A stretch of 64,000 bases of DNA from Prevotellaceae bacterium UBA2852. Its GTDB lineage: Bacteria; Bacteroidota; Bacteroidia; Bacteroidales; Bacteroidaceae. Positions 36,575 to 46,524 of the stretch are shown here, in pieces. How positions within the stretch are numbered: position 1 is the first letter of the stretch; the number at the start of each line of letters is the position of its first letter. The position numbers were made by a program, and so were the translations under genes. The notes under the pieces were generated by a model, which saw only the letters and a list, made by a program, of their open reading frames with translations, was not told the DNA's origin and did no database searches. The DNA lies in the NCBI GenBank assembly GCA_002350855.1, contig DEFM01000006.1, positions 44,637-108,636 of the forward strand, given 5' to 3'.

Positions 36575-38566
36575 ATGAAAAAAATCCTTTTCATTGCATT
36601 GCTTCTGGCAACAGCCATCAATGCAAATTCACAAACAGCAAAAGTTGCCAGTCCTGACGGACGCCTCACTGTAGAGGTAGCCGACACTAACGGCAATGCA
36701 ACTTACTCAGTAAAATACGACAACAAAACTGTTCTTGACGCTTCACCACTTGGTTTCGTCGCCAATTTCGGAAATTTGTCTAAAGGGCTGACAATGGGCA
36801 ACACCAAGACCGCCAAGATTGACACAGAGTATGAACTGAACCGCTGCAAAGTGGCAAAAGTACACTACATTGCAAATGAACTGACTGTAGAATTTGCCAA
36901 CGAAAGAAAACAAGCGTTCAGTGTAGTATTCCGTGTTTCCAACAACGACATCGCTTTCCGCTACGATATTCCACGTCAGGGACGCGGAGGTGAAACCGGA
37001 GCAATCCGCATCATGGAAGAGAAGACAGGCTTCGACTTTCCAAGCACCACTACCACCTTCCTCTGTCCTCAGAGCGATGCTATGATTGGATGGAAGCGCA
37101 GTAAACCAAGCTACGAGGAGAACTACAAGGTTGATGCAGCAATGACAGAGCGTTCACAGTATGGTCACGGCTACACTTTCCCTTGTCTGTTCAAGGTTAA
37201 CGGAGAAAAGGCTGGCGAGCAAATCTGGGTACTTATCAGCGAGACCGGTGTTGACAGCCGTTACTGCGCCAACCATATCAGCGACATGAAAGGGGACGGA
37301 CTCTACACCATTGAATTCCCGTTGGCAGAAGAAAATAACGGCAACGGCACACGTGAGCCGGCATTTGCATTGCCAGGTGAAACACCTTGGCGCACCATCA
37401 CTGTGGGAACTACTCTCAAACCAATTGTCGAAACCACTGTAGCCTTCGACAACGTGACACCACGCTACCCAACTAAAAACAATTATAAGTTCGGTCGCAG
37501 CACATGGAGCTGGATTATCTGGCAGGATGCGTCATGCAACTACGATGACCAGGTTCGCTATATCAACCTTGCCAAGCAAATGGGTTATGAATATATCCTC
37601 ATCGATGCAGGATGGGATGTGGAGATCGGCAAGGAGCGTATGGAGAAGCTTATAGAATATGCTCATTCACAAGGTGTTGATGTATTCCTATGGTTCAGCT
37701 CAAGCGGCTATTGGAACGACATTGTCCAGACTCCAATCAATGCAATGGACAACCCTATCAACCGCAAGGAATGGATGCGTTGGATGCAGAAAAACGGAGT
37801 GAAGGGTATCAAGGTTGACTTCTTCGGAGGTGACAAGCAAGAAACCATCAGACTTTATGAGGCAATTCTCAGTGACGCTGACGACCACGGAATCATGGTA
37901 ATCTTCCACGGTTGCACACTGCCACGTGGCTGGGAACGCATGTACCCCAACTATGTAGGAAGCGAAGCCGTACTTGCCAGCGAGAACCTCGTATTCAGTC
38001 AGGGATTCTGCGATGCTGCAGGTTTCAACGCCACACTCCACCCATTCATCCGCAACACCGTGGCATGTATGGAATATGGTGGCACTGTGCTCAACCGTCA
38101 CCTCTCACGTGACAATAAGAGAGGAACAAAACGCAGCACAACAGACTGCTTCGAAATCGCAACAGCAATACTGTACCAGAATCCTATTCAGAATTTCGCA
38201 CTGACTCCGACCAATATTCTTCCCGAGGAAGAAGGCGGAGCACCCAAAGTTTCAGTAGATTTCATGAAACAAGTTCCAACCACATGGGACGAGACTCGTT
38301 TCGTTGACGGATATCCTGGAAAGTACGCAGTCATAGCTCGCCGTCACAACAACACATGGTACATAGCCGGTGTAAATGCAGAGAAAGCGCCTAAGAAACT
38401 TACACTTGACCTGAGAGGAATACTCAACAAGAACGACATCGTAAGCATCTACTCCGATAATCTTAAAGACCAAGACCCAAGTTTCAACGCTCATCTTCGC
38501 ATATCAAAGTCTGAGGCAGTAAAGGTCACACTCGCCACTAACGGAGGTTTCGTAATAGTAAAGTAA
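36575..38566 (+). CDS. GH97 alpha-galactosidase-type enzyme (retaining subgroup)
   Basis: This second GH97 enzyme is 663 residues long with a signal peptide (ends NANSQ). In place of the glutamate bases of SusB it has the retaining-type nucleophile Asp415 in GIKVDFF, the position I recall for the Bacteroides alpha-galactosidase BtGal97b. It therefore probably removes terminal alpha-galactose (possibly other alpha-linked sugars) with retention, in the periplasm. The N-terminal beta-sandwich (residues 25-290) and the barrel start (WSWIIWQDASCNYDDQVRYI) are as in the family. It stands alone between pflA with A/T repeats and a clear terminator. Confidence 0.88.
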   Translation: MKKILFIALLLATAINANSQTAKVASPDGRLTVEVADTNGNATYSVKYDNKTVLDASPLGFVANFGNLSKGLTMGNTKTAKIDTEYELNRCKVAKVHYIANELTVEFANERKQAFSVVFRVSNNDIAFRYDIPRQGRGGETGAIRIMEEKTGFDFPSTTTTFLCPQSDAMIGWKRSKPSYEENYKVDAAMTERSQYGHGYTFPCLFKVNGEKAGEQIWVLISETGVDSRYCANHISDMKGDGLYTIEFPLAEENNGNGTREPAFALPGETPWRTITVGTTLKPIVETTVAFDNVTPRYPTKNNYKFGRSTWSWIIWQDASCNYDDQVRYINLAKQMGYEYILIDAGWDVEIGKERMEKLIEYAHSQGVDVFLWFSSSGYWNDIVQTPINAMDNPINRKEWMRWMQKNGVKGIKVDFFGGDKQETIRLYEAILSDADDHGIMVIFHGCTLPRGWERMYPNYVGSEAVLASENLVFSQGFCDAAGFNATLHPFIRNTVACMEYGGTVLNRHLSRDNKRGTKRSTTDCFEIATAILYQNPIQNFALTPTNILPEEEGGAPKVSVDFMKQVPTTWDETRFVDGYPGKYAVIARRHNNTWYIAGVNAEKAPKKLTLDLRGILNKNDIVSIYSDNLKDQDPSFNAHLRISKSEAVKVTLATNGGFVIVK

Positions 38567-38590
38567 GCTGTATTATTACACCAAGACATC

Positions 38591-38630
38591 AATCACGCCC
38601 GGAATCCAAAGATTTCGGGCGTGATTTTGT
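38591..38630 (+). terminator. Intrinsic terminator after GH97 gene
   Basis: aatcacgcccg pairs with cgggcgtgatt around gaatccaaagattt, followed by ttgtt. Confidence 0.88.
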
Positions 38631-38657
38631 TAAAAAATTATGAAAACACAAATAATA

Positions 38658-38690
38658 TTTGTAGCGAAAGAAAAAATTGTCCTATATTTG
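38658..38690 (+). promoter_or_regulatory. Promoter of the 1240-residue protein gene
   Basis: tttg (38658-38661) and tatatttg (38683-38690) are 21 bp apart, a consensus-like Bacteroidetes pair 60 bp before the ATG. Confidence 0.6.
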
Positions 38691-38750
38691 TAAATTAATA
38701 TGCAATAGAGACAAACTAACATTTTATTAACATTTTAACTAACTAAGCAC

Positions 38751-41700
38751 ATGAAAAAGTTATTACTAACATTCCTCATTGCAGGAGGTATGGTAACAAA
38801 TGCGTATGCTCAGAAAGAGTACACAGTGTTGCAGGATCTCACATCAAAGATCACCAACGCTGACTTCAACGCAGACGCAGCTGTTACAGAAACAGTTCGC
38901 ACTTACGACTACGACATGCCTGACGAAGGTGCAGGTTCAGGCGTAGATGGTGCCGTAGCACTCTTTGGTCAGCAACCAGTTACAGGTTGGACTGCAGGCA
39001 TCTTGTCAGACAACATCAAGATGGCTAAAGACACCCGTACCGATGGAGCAAACGCTCGTGCAAGTGCCATTTACGACTACGTGAATGACCAAAGCGAAGA
39101 TCAAGGACCTGGACTCGGTGGTTCATACTACCCTCCTTATCTTGAAGAGGGAGTATCTGGCAAATGCCTTGGTATGGTTGCCGTTTGGGGTGCAGACGTA
39201 AAGTATTCACAAGAAATAACCCTTTCCGCAGGTGGATACATGCTCCTTATTCGCCGTCAGAACACTGCCGGTGGAGGTGAAACCCTTCCTAACTACAACG
39301 GATTCGTAGCAAATGACGGAACAGCTTACTTGTCAGACGTGACAACATTCACAGTAGGAGTTTGGGAAACCGACACAATCTTAATTCGTCTGAAAGCAGA
39401 GACATCTGGTGTTATCCAACTTGGTTACAAGTCAGGCAACTACGGTTCAGCTTCGGCTCCTCACCTCTTCATTGACAATGTAAAATTGTATTCAATCGAC
39501 CCTGCTCCACTCGATCAGGCAGAAATCGACGCAAAGAAAGTTGAACTTCTCAACGAAATCGAAAAGGGTAAGGATCTTGGCGCAGACACCAAGGACGCAC
39601 AGGCTGTTTACGACAACCCAAGCGCTACACTCGCTGACGTAATCAAAGCTATTGAAGACCAGAAGGCTCTCAACGAAGCAAAGCAGGTTGACCTCTCTGA
39701 ATTCTTCATCACCAACCCTCACTTCACTCTCGATACTCCACTGCCAGAAGATGAAGGTATCTGTACTTATGACTATGATATGGTCGATCCTAACGGTTCC
39801 AATGGCCGCAAGGTAAGCTATTACGGTATGCTTCCTGTAACAGGATGGGAATCAAGCAATCCTGAAACTGTCGCACGTGCATGCGGTGTGTTTGCGATTG
39901 GCAGCAACTCTTTCCTCGGTGGTAAGGCATTCCTTCCTCCAACAGAGATGAGTGACGGTTCAAAGGAAGGAAACGTACTTGGATTCGTAAGCGTTTGGTC
40001 TGCATTGTCACAGTACACTCAGCAAGTGACAATTCCTGCAGGTAAATACACACTTGAAATTTCATACTACAACGCAGGCGGAACAACAGCTGTTAAAAAG
40101 AACCTCATGGGATTCATCACCGACGACAATGTTGAATATCTTGGCGAAAGCCTTACATTCCCTGTTGGGAAGTGGGTTAAGGACGTAATCACATTCAACC
40201 TTGAGGAAGCAACTTCAGGTAAGTTCTCCCTCGGATATGAAGCTGCTAACGCAGGTTCAGGAGGTATGCCTCACTTCTTCATCGACGGTATCGCACTGCG
40301 CTATGTAGGTGAGATCAACTTCGATCCATCCCTCTTCGCACTTCAGGCAGCAGTGAATGTAGCCCAGAACGTTGTTGACGAGCCATTCAATGCAGATCTT
40401 AAGAAAGCACTTCAGGATGCTATTGACGCGGGTGACGCTCTCCTTAAGTCACAAAGCGAAGACGCTGAGAAGAACAACGAGGCAACAAAAGCCATCACAG
40501 ATCTCATGGCTGATGTAAACGCAAGCATCAAAGCATACAAGAATCTTCAGGAATTCCAAGATGGTGCATTGGCTGAAGCTCTTGGAAAATACGAAGGATA
40601 CATTCCTGCTCTGTTCAGCGAACTCGAAACACTCAACGACGCCGTAACTGATGCACTTAACGATTGCAACCTTACTACTGCAGAAGTAGAAGAACTTATT
40701 GCTTCACTTGCAGTTAAGGAAAAAGCAGGTATTAAGACTGCATGGGACGAAGCAATAGCATCAGGACAGCCACTTGCAAGAGACCTCGACATTACTATCC
40801 TCTTCGACGGGCTTGGATATACTTACAGTACATCCGAACAGAAAGGAAGCAATGTTCCTGACAAGCAGTGGTCATACGGCTCTGCAAGCAACTTCAAGAC
40901 TCAATACGGTACTGCTGAAGTATGGAACCAGAGTCCATTCACTGTTAGCCAGACTCTCACTGACATGCCTAAGGGTAAATACACTGTAACCACACGTGCA
41001 TTCTACCGCACTGCTGCCAACGACGAAAACTACAACAACTACTCACCAGAATCAAAACCTTTGGCATTTGTTTTCGCAGGACAAGGTAAAACCGGTATTA
41101 CAAACGTTGCGGAACTGGCAACGACCAATGCAGAGACTTATGCAGGTAAGGCGCTAATAACCGATACAGAAGTTTACGTTCCAAACAACCAGCAGACAGC
41201 ATACGCCATCTTCACAAACAGTGACTATGACGAATTAGTTGCCGTATCTGCTTCTACAGCAGTCGTAACTGATGGTGGAGAACTCACATTCGGAGTTACT
41301 TCAGATCAGATGTCAGACAACAGTTGGGTAGTATGGTATTCATTTGAACTTTCATACAATGCATTCGAAAATTCTGACCTCGACACTGAAATCAGCGGAT
41401 TGATAGAAGAGGCAACAGAATTAACCACTACATCTACAGTAGTACTGAAATCCCTCGACAACCTTGAAGGAGCAATCACTAGTGGTGAAACCGCACTTGA
41501 CGAAGACAACCAGCAGGTTAAGATAGACGCAATTATCGCTCTCAAGGCTGCGATTGCATACGCTTCAGAAAGCGAAACCCTTGTTGCTAAATTGGACGCA
41601 GTTGTAAAAGAGTTCCAAGATCTTTACACTGATAATGAAATCGTTTCATCTGACGCAACATTCACTGACCTCCTTGGCGCAATCGATGATGCTTCACAGA

Positions 41701-42473
41701 GCGGATACGAAAGCAACGAGCAAGTTAAGGAATTCACAGACCAGCTTCCTATAGCATGGACTAATTACGTTCTTGGTCAGGATGCAATTGCTACAGCAAC
41801 AGAGGAATCTCCTGTAGACCTTACTCTTGCTATTCTTAACGCTGACTTCTCTTACGAAAATTCCAGCTACTGGACATTCGCAGCAAAAGATACCGAAACA
41901 ACTATTGGTCAGAACAATGGTTATAACGGCAGCGAATACCAGAACACTGAAACTGGTGTTGTTGTTAGCAAGTTCATAGAATCATGGCGTCCTAATGGAG
42001 AAGTTCTCAAAGACGGTGACATCAAGCAGGAAATCAGAGTAGCTCTGCCTGCAGGTTACTACAGACTCGAAGCTGATGCGTTTGCAACCAACCAGAAAGA
42101 AATTCCGGAGGAAGGAATCCAGGGTGCTTACCTCATGGCAAAAGCCGGTAATGACGTATATAAGACTAACGTAGGTATTGACGTGACAAGCGGTGTTCCA
42201 CAGCACTTCACAGTCGACTTCTACTCTAACGGCACTTCTCTCACAAGCGTAGGACTTCGTCTCGAAAGCACTAACGCTTCATGGATTGTTGTCGACAACT
42301 TCAAGCTCAGTGCTATCGGTCAGACTGCACCAGACGCAATTGAAGACGTAAATACAGATGCATCCCTCACCAACAACGGTGTTGTTCGCATCTACAACCT
42401 CGCAGGTCAGCGTCTCAACCGTCTGCAGCCAGGTATCAACATTATTAATGGCAAGAAAGTTATTATCAAATAA
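38751..42473 (+). CDS. Large secreted multi-module protein, function unknown
   Basis: The 1240-residue protein has a signal peptide (ends NAYAQ, residue ~21) and alternating beta-rich and helical regions. Two related beta modules begin ITNADFNADAAVTETVRTYD (about 36) and ITNPHFTLDTPLPEDEGICT (about 321); both contain TYDYDM and PVTGW and end with HxFIDxxxL. Two further beta modules lie at about 680-870 and 1020-1195 (WSYGSASNFKTQYGTAEVWN; SYENSSYWTFAAKD). Helical, FIVAR-like spacers with many Ala/Glu/Lys residues separate them (about 255-310, 530-675, 875-1010). It ends in the short tail shared with other secreted proteins (YNLAGQRL to terminal K). The beta modules look like carbohydrate-binding sandwiches, but no catalytic motif is visible. 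The gene is monocistronic with its own promoter and terminator. Confidence 0.8.
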   Translation: MKKLLLTFLIAGGMVTNAYAQKEYTVLQDLTSKITNADFNADAAVTETVRTYDYDMPDEGAGSGVDGAVALFGQQPVTGWTAGILSDNIKMAKDTRTDGANARASAIYDYVNDQSEDQGPGLGGSYYPPYLEEGVSGKCLGMVAVWGADVKYSQEITLSAGGYMLLIRRQNTAGGGETLPNYNGFVANDGTAYLSDVTTFTVGVWETDTILIRLKAETSGVIQLGYKSGNYGSASAPHLFIDNVKLYSIDPAPLDQAEIDAKKVELLNEIEKGKDLGADTKDAQAVYDNPSATLADVIKAIEDQKALNEAKQVDLSEFFITNPHFTLDTPLPEDEGICTYDYDMVDPNGSNGRKVSYYGMLPVTGWESSNPETVARACGVFAIGSNSFLGGKAFLPPTEMSDGSKEGNVLGFVSVWSALSQYTQQVTIPAGKYTLEISYYNAGGTTAVKKNLMGFITDDNVEYLGESLTFPVGKWVKDVITFNLEEATSGKFSLGYEAANAGSGGMPHFFIDGIALRYVGEINFDPSLFALQAAVNVAQNVVDEPFNADLKKALQDAIDAGDALLKSQSEDAEKNNEATKAITDLMADVNASIKAYKNLQEFQDGALAEALGKYEGYIPALFSELETLNDAVTDALNDCNLTTAEVEELIASLAVKEKAGIKTAWDEAIASGQPLARDLDITILFDGLGYTYSTSEQKGSNVPDKQWSYGSASNFKTQYGTAEVWNQSPFTVSQTLTDMPKGKYTVTTRAFYRTAANDENYNNYSPESKPLAFVFAGQGKTGITNVAELATTNAETYAGKALITDTEVYVPNNQQTAYAIFTNSDYDELVAVSASTAVVTDGGELTFGVTSDQMSDNSWVVWYSFELSYNAFENSDLDTEISGLIEEATELTTTSTVVLKSLDNLEGAITSGETALDEDNQQVKIDAIIALKAAIAYASESETLVAKLDAVVKEFQDLYTDNEIVSSDATFTDLLGAIDDASQSGYESNEQVKEFTDQLPIAWTNYVLGQDAIATATEESPVDLTLAILNADFSYENSSYWTFAAKDTETTIGQNNGYNGSEYQNTETGVVVSKFIESWRPNGEVLKDGDIKQEIRVALPAGYYRLEADAFATNQKEIPEEGIQGAYLMAKAGNDVYKTNVGIDVTSGVPQHFTVDFYSNGTSLTSVGLRLESTNASWIVVDNFKLSAIGQTAPDAIEDVNTDASLTNNGVVRIYNLAGQRLNRLQPGINIINGKKVIIK

Positions 42474-42505
42474 CGTTTCCCTTACACATTAATATTATAT
42501 ATATA

Positions 42506-42538
42506 GTGTGCCTCCATTTGCGGAGGTACACTTTTTTT
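42506..42538 (+). terminator. Intrinsic terminator
   Basis: gtgtgcctcc pairs with ggaggtacac around atttgc, followed by seven T. Confidence 0.9.
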
Positions 42539-42571
42539 ATTAATATAACCATAATAATGGCTTAATTTGTT

Positions 42572-42600
42572 GTTGCACTAAAACAAAATTATTATATTTG
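42572..42600 (+). promoter_or_regulatory. Candidate promoter of the EF-G2-like gene
   Basis: ttg (42572-42574) and tatatttg (42593-42600) are 18 bp apart, 54 bp before the ATG. In Bacteroides the homologous gene is controlled by the CRP-like regulator Cur; I cannot identify its site here. Confidence 0.5.
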
Positions 42601-42654
42601 CCGAGCAAATAACACCAATACAGATTTAATAATAACCTTAAATATTAAACACGT

Positions 42655-44814
42655 ATGAAAGTTTATCAATCTAACGAAATCAAGAACATCGCATTGCTTG
42701 GCAATGACGGTGCGGGCAAGACTACACTGACCGAAGCCTTGCTCTATGAAGCTGGTATCATCCAGCGCCGTGGTCGAATCACTCAGAAGAACACTGTAAG
42801 CGACTATTTCCCAGTAGAACAGGAATACGGCTACAGCGTTTTTTCTACTGTATTCCACACAGAATGGAATGGTAAGAAACTGAACATCATTGACTGTCCG
42901 GGGGCAGACGACTTCGTAGGTGCCGCTGTTACCGCACTCAATGTTACAGACACTGCTATTCTTCTGTTGAACGGACAGTACGGACCAGAAGTTCAGACTC
43001 AGAACCACTTCCGCTACACAGAGAAGTTGGGCAAGCCTGTTATCTTCCTTGTAAACCAACTCGACGCAGAGAAGTGTGACTACAACAATACTGTTGAGCA
43101 ACTCCGTGAACTCTATGGACAGAAAATAGTTCAGATTCAGTATCCTCTCAACGAAGGTCCTAACTTCAACGCACTCATCGATGTGCTCCTCATGAAGAAA
43201 TATTCATGGAAGCCAGAAGGTGGCGCACCTATTATTGAAGAAATTCCTGCAGAGGAAATGGACAAGGCTAAGGAACTTCATCGCGCTCTCGTGGAAGCAG
43301 CTGCTGAAAACGACGAAGCACTTATGGAGAAATTCTTCGAATCCGAGAGCCTCACTGAAGACGAAATGCGTGAAGGTATCCGCAAGGGTCTCGCCGCACG
43401 CAGCATGTTCCCAGTATTCTGCGTATGCGCAGTGAAAGACATGGGTGTTCGCCGACTGATGGAATTCCTCGGGAATGTAGTTCCATTCGTAAGCGATATG
43501 CCAAAAGTAATGAACACAGCCGGTGAGGAAATCGCTCCAGATGCAAACGGTCCTGCTGCTCTCTATTTCTTCAAGACTGCAAGCGAACCACACATCGGTG
43601 ACGTTCAATACTTCAAGGTGATGAGCGGAAAAATCCACGAAGGTGACGACCTCACCAACAACGACCGCGGTTCCAAGGAGCGTCTCGCACAGATCTTCGC
43701 ATGTGCAGGAGCAAACCGTATCAAGGTTGAGGAAATGGTTGCAGGCGACATCGGTTGTACTGTAAAACTCAAGGATGTTCGCACCGGCAACACACTCACT
43801 GACAAAGATATTGACTGGAAGTTCGACTTTGTAGAATATCCAGATCCAAAATACATCCGTAGCATCAAGGCTGAGAATGAGTCTGAGTCTGAAAAGATGA
43901 TGGCTGCAATCCAGAAGATGAGCCAGGAAGATCCTACTTGGATTCTTGAACAGAGCAAGGAACTCAAGCAGACACTTATCAAGGGTCAGGGTGAATTCCA
44001 CCTCCGTACTCTCAAGTGGCGTTTGGAAAACAATGCAAAAATCAAGGTTAAGTTCGACGAACCAAAGATTCCGTATCGCGAGACAATCACTAAGAGCGCA
44101 CGTGCCGACTATCGTCACAAAAAGCAGTCAGGTGGTGCAGGACAGTTCGGTGAAGTTCACCTCATTGTTGAGCCATACGATGAGAACATCCCAATGTCAC
44201 CAGTCTATAAGTTTGGTGGCCAGGAATTCAAGATTACCGCTAAGGGTGAGGAAGTTGTAAACCTCGAATGGGGCGGCAAACTCGTATTCGTGAACTCTAT
44301 CGTCGGTGGTAGCATTGATGCTCGCTTCCTACCAGCAATCCTCAAGGGTGTTATGAGCCGCATGGAACAAGGTCCTCTTACCGGCAGCTACGCACGCGAC
44401 GTCCGCGTAATCGTATACGATGGTAAGATGCACCCGGTAGATTCAAACGAACTCTCATTCATGCTTGCAGGTCGTCATGCGTTCAGCGATGCATTCAAGA
44501 ATGCAGGTCCAAAACTGCTTGAGCCTATCTACGACGTAGAAGTTCTCGTTCCAAGCGACCGCATGGGAGACGTAATGAGCGACCTTCAGGGACGCCGCGG
44601 TATGATTGTAGGTTCTGAAAGTGCTAACGGCTATGATAAGCTCAACGCCAAAGTTCCACTCAAAGAACTTTCAAACTACTCTACTTCATTGTCTTCTATT
44701 ACTGGTGGTAGGGCTTCATTCACTATGAAGTTCAGCAACTACGAACTCGTTCCAACAGATGTTCAGCAGAAGTTGGTTAAGGAATTCGAGGAGCAAAGCA
44801 AAGACGAAGAATAA
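42655..44814 (+). CDS. fusA2: Elongation factor G paralogue EF-G2 with degenerate GTPase motifs
   Basis: The 719-residue protein has all EF-G domains (G, II, III, IV, V; for example RYRHKK-like ADYRHKKQSGGAGQFGEVHL in domain IV). The G domain departs from normal EF-G at key positions. The P-loop is GNDGAGKTT (residues 16-24). The usual RGITI of switch I reads YGYSV. The DTPGHVD motif reads DCPGADD (80-86), losing the catalytic histidine. NKxD reads NQLD (134-137). From memory, B. thetaiotaomicron EF-G2 promotes translocation without GTP hydrolysis, is induced by carbon starvation through Cur, and is needed in the gut. The same arrangement near rprXY and rpsF-rpsR-rplI supports orthology. The canonical fusA is not in the window. 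Confidence 0.9.
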   Translation: MKVYQSNEIKNIALLGNDGAGKTTLTEALLYEAGIIQRRGRITQKNTVSDYFPVEQEYGYSVFSTVFHTEWNGKKLNIIDCPGADDFVGAAVTALNVTDTAILLLNGQYGPEVQTQNHFRYTEKLGKPVIFLVNQLDAEKCDYNNTVEQLRELYGQKIVQIQYPLNEGPNFNALIDVLLMKKYSWKPEGGAPIIEEIPAEEMDKAKELHRALVEAAAENDEALMEKFFESESLTEDEMREGIRKGLAARSMFPVFCVCAVKDMGVRRLMEFLGNVVPFVSDMPKVMNTAGEEIAPDANGPAALYFFKTASEPHIGDVQYFKVMSGKIHEGDDLTNNDRGSKERLAQIFACAGANRIKVEEMVAGDIGCTVKLKDVRTGNTLTDKDIDWKFDFVEYPDPKYIRSIKAENESESEKMMAAIQKMSQEDPTWILEQSKELKQTLIKGQGEFHLRTLKWRLENNAKIKVKFDEPKIPYRETITKSARADYRHKKQSGGAGQFGEVHLIVEPYDENIPMSPVYKFGGQEFKITAKGEEVVNLEWGGKLVFVNSIVGGSIDARFLPAILKGVMSRMEQGPLTGSYARDVRVIVYDGKMHPVDSNELSFMLAGRHAFSDAFKNAGPKLLEPIYDVEVLVPSDRMGDVMSDLQGRRGMIVGSESANGYDKLNAKVPLKELSNYSTSLSSITGGRASFTMKFSNYELVPTDVQQKLVKEFEEQSKDEE

Positions 44815-44840
44815 ACCATTATTTAATAATTCAAACACTA

Positions 44841-44875
44841 AAAAGTCGGGAAATGTTAATTTTCCCGACTTTTTT
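44841..44875 (+). terminator. Intrinsic terminator after EF-G2 gene
   Basis: aaaagtcgggaaa pairs with tttcccgactttt around tgttaat and is followed by T-run. Confidence 0.92.
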
Positions 44876-44958
44876 GCTTAAATTATAAAAAAATCTACCG
44901 TCTTTTTGACACTTCGGAATCAAACCTATTACTTTGCAAAAAACCAAAACAAATAATT

Positions 44959-46443
44959 ATGAAACGACGCACCATCATAATACTTGCCACCATAATGGGA
45001 ATCAGCTTCATCAGTTTGCTGGTGATGCAGATGAACTATGTGGACGAAGTATTGAACATGCGTCGTAAACATTTTGAGGAATCGGTAAACCGTGCCCTGA
45101 AGAAAGTGGCAAGGAACATCGAACTGGCAGAAACTGCCCATTATCTTGTTGAGGAAACAGAAGACCGCAGTGATGATTCCGAAAAGAACAATGACGAAGC
45201 GGTAACGTCAGACTCCACACAACAGATATTACATACGACTACAACCAGCGGAGCTTATACTAGCGAGTATTACACAAAGCGCAACGGTGCCAACCGGACA
45301 CGCAACTCCTACAAAGACGTACTTAAGCAAAGATATAAATACGAAAAAGACCTGATAGACGAAATCGTCTATTCCATTCTCTACACAGCAAGCGACCGGC
45401 CTCTGCAAGACCGTATAGATTTCAACGAACTTGACCAGAATCTCAAATTCGAGTTGGCAGACAACGACATCGACTTGGACTATCACTTTGGAGTATACAC
45501 AGTAAACGGACAATGCGTTTACCAATGCGCCGATTACAGCATAGAAGGTGAGCAATGGACATTTCGTCAGACTCTTTTCCGCAACGACCCTGTACAGAAG
45601 ATGGGTGAACTGCGCATCCATTTTCCACAGTTTGGTTCTTATGTTTACCGAAGTATTACTTTCCTCATACCATCTATCGTCTTCACTATAATTCTGCTCA
45701 TCACATTCATCATTACGATGATTCTGGTGTTCCGACAGAAGAAACTCTCAGAAGTAAAGAACGACTTCATCAACAACATGACTCATGAGTTCAAAACGCC
45801 AATCTCCACTATATCTTTGGCTGCACAAATGCTCAGTGACGATGCTGTAACAAAATCTCCGCAGATGATGAGCCGTTTGAGCAACACTATAAATGATGAG
45901 ACAAAGAGGTTGCGTTTTCAGGTAGAGAAAGTATTGCAGTTGTCTATGTATGAGAACAAAAGCGCTAAATTCAATCTTGTAGAATTAAATGTAAACGAAC
46001 TTATAAGCGGTGTCGTTCATACATTTGCACTCAAGGTTGAAAAGAATGGAGGGAAAATCGTTACCCATCTCGATGCAAACAAGCCTACTGTACTTGCAGA
46101 CGAAATGCACTTGACAAATGTAGTGTTCAACCTCATGGACAATGCGGTAAAATACCGTCGCAACGATGCTCAGCTCGAACTTACGATAAGCACATGGAAC
46201 GACAGCCATAATCTCTGTATCAGTATACAAGACAACGGCATCGGAATAAAGAAAGAAGATGTTAAGAAGATTTTTGACAAATTCTACCGGGTTCACACTG
46301 GAAACAGGCATGATGTCAAAGGCTTTGGACTAGGTCTAGCATACGTAAAGAAGATTATTACCGAACACAAAGGAACGGTAAATGCTGAGAGCGAACTTGG
46401 CATAGGCACCAAATTCATTATCAAACTGCCGTCAATGGAATAA
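44959..46443 (+). CDS. rprX: Sensor histidine kinase, RprX family
   Basis: RprX is a membrane sensor kinase that phosphorylates the response regulator RprY. The 494-residue protein has two membrane helices (about residues 6-25 and 232-258) bounding a periplasmic sensor. The phospho-acceptor is His276 in NMTHEFKTPIS, and the ATPase motifs are N box FNLMDNAVKYR, G1 IQDNGIGI and G2 GFGLGLAYV. Adjacency to an OmpR-type regulator and the overall layout match RprX/RprY of Bacteroides, first linked to tetracycline-gene control. The signal sensed is unknown. Confidence 0.88.
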   Translation: MKRRTIIILATIMGISFISLLVMQMNYVDEVLNMRRKHFEESVNRALKKVARNIELAETAHYLVEETEDRSDDSEKNNDEAVTSDSTQQILHTTTTSGAYTSEYYTKRNGANRTRNSYKDVLKQRYKYEKDLIDEIVYSILYTASDRPLQDRIDFNELDQNLKFELADNDIDLDYHFGVYTVNGQCVYQCADYSIEGEQWTFRQTLFRNDPVQKMGELRIHFPQFGSYVYRSITFLIPSIVFTIILLITFIITMILVFRQKKLSEVKNDFINNMTHEFKTPISTISLAAQMLSDDAVTKSPQMMSRLSNTINDETKRLRFQVEKVLQLSMYENKSAKFNLVELNVNELISGVVHTFALKVEKNGGKIVTHLDANKPTVLADEMHLTNVVFNLMDNAVKYRRNDAQLELTISTWNDSHNLCISIQDNGIGIKKEDVKKIFDKFYRVHTGNRHDVKGFGLGLAYVKKIITEHKGTVNAESELGIGTKFIIKLPSME

Positions 46444-46524
46444 GCCATACACCTAAAGAAAATTATCAGATACTATCATCAACAAGAATAAAAACTATTA
46501 TTAACCCCGATAAAAGTCAACACT

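Noticed and set aside
43204..44118. 304-codon open frame on the minus strand
   Set aside because: It is antisense to the EF-G2 gene, rich in Cys/Phe/Leu as expected of a shadow frame, with no recognisable motif.
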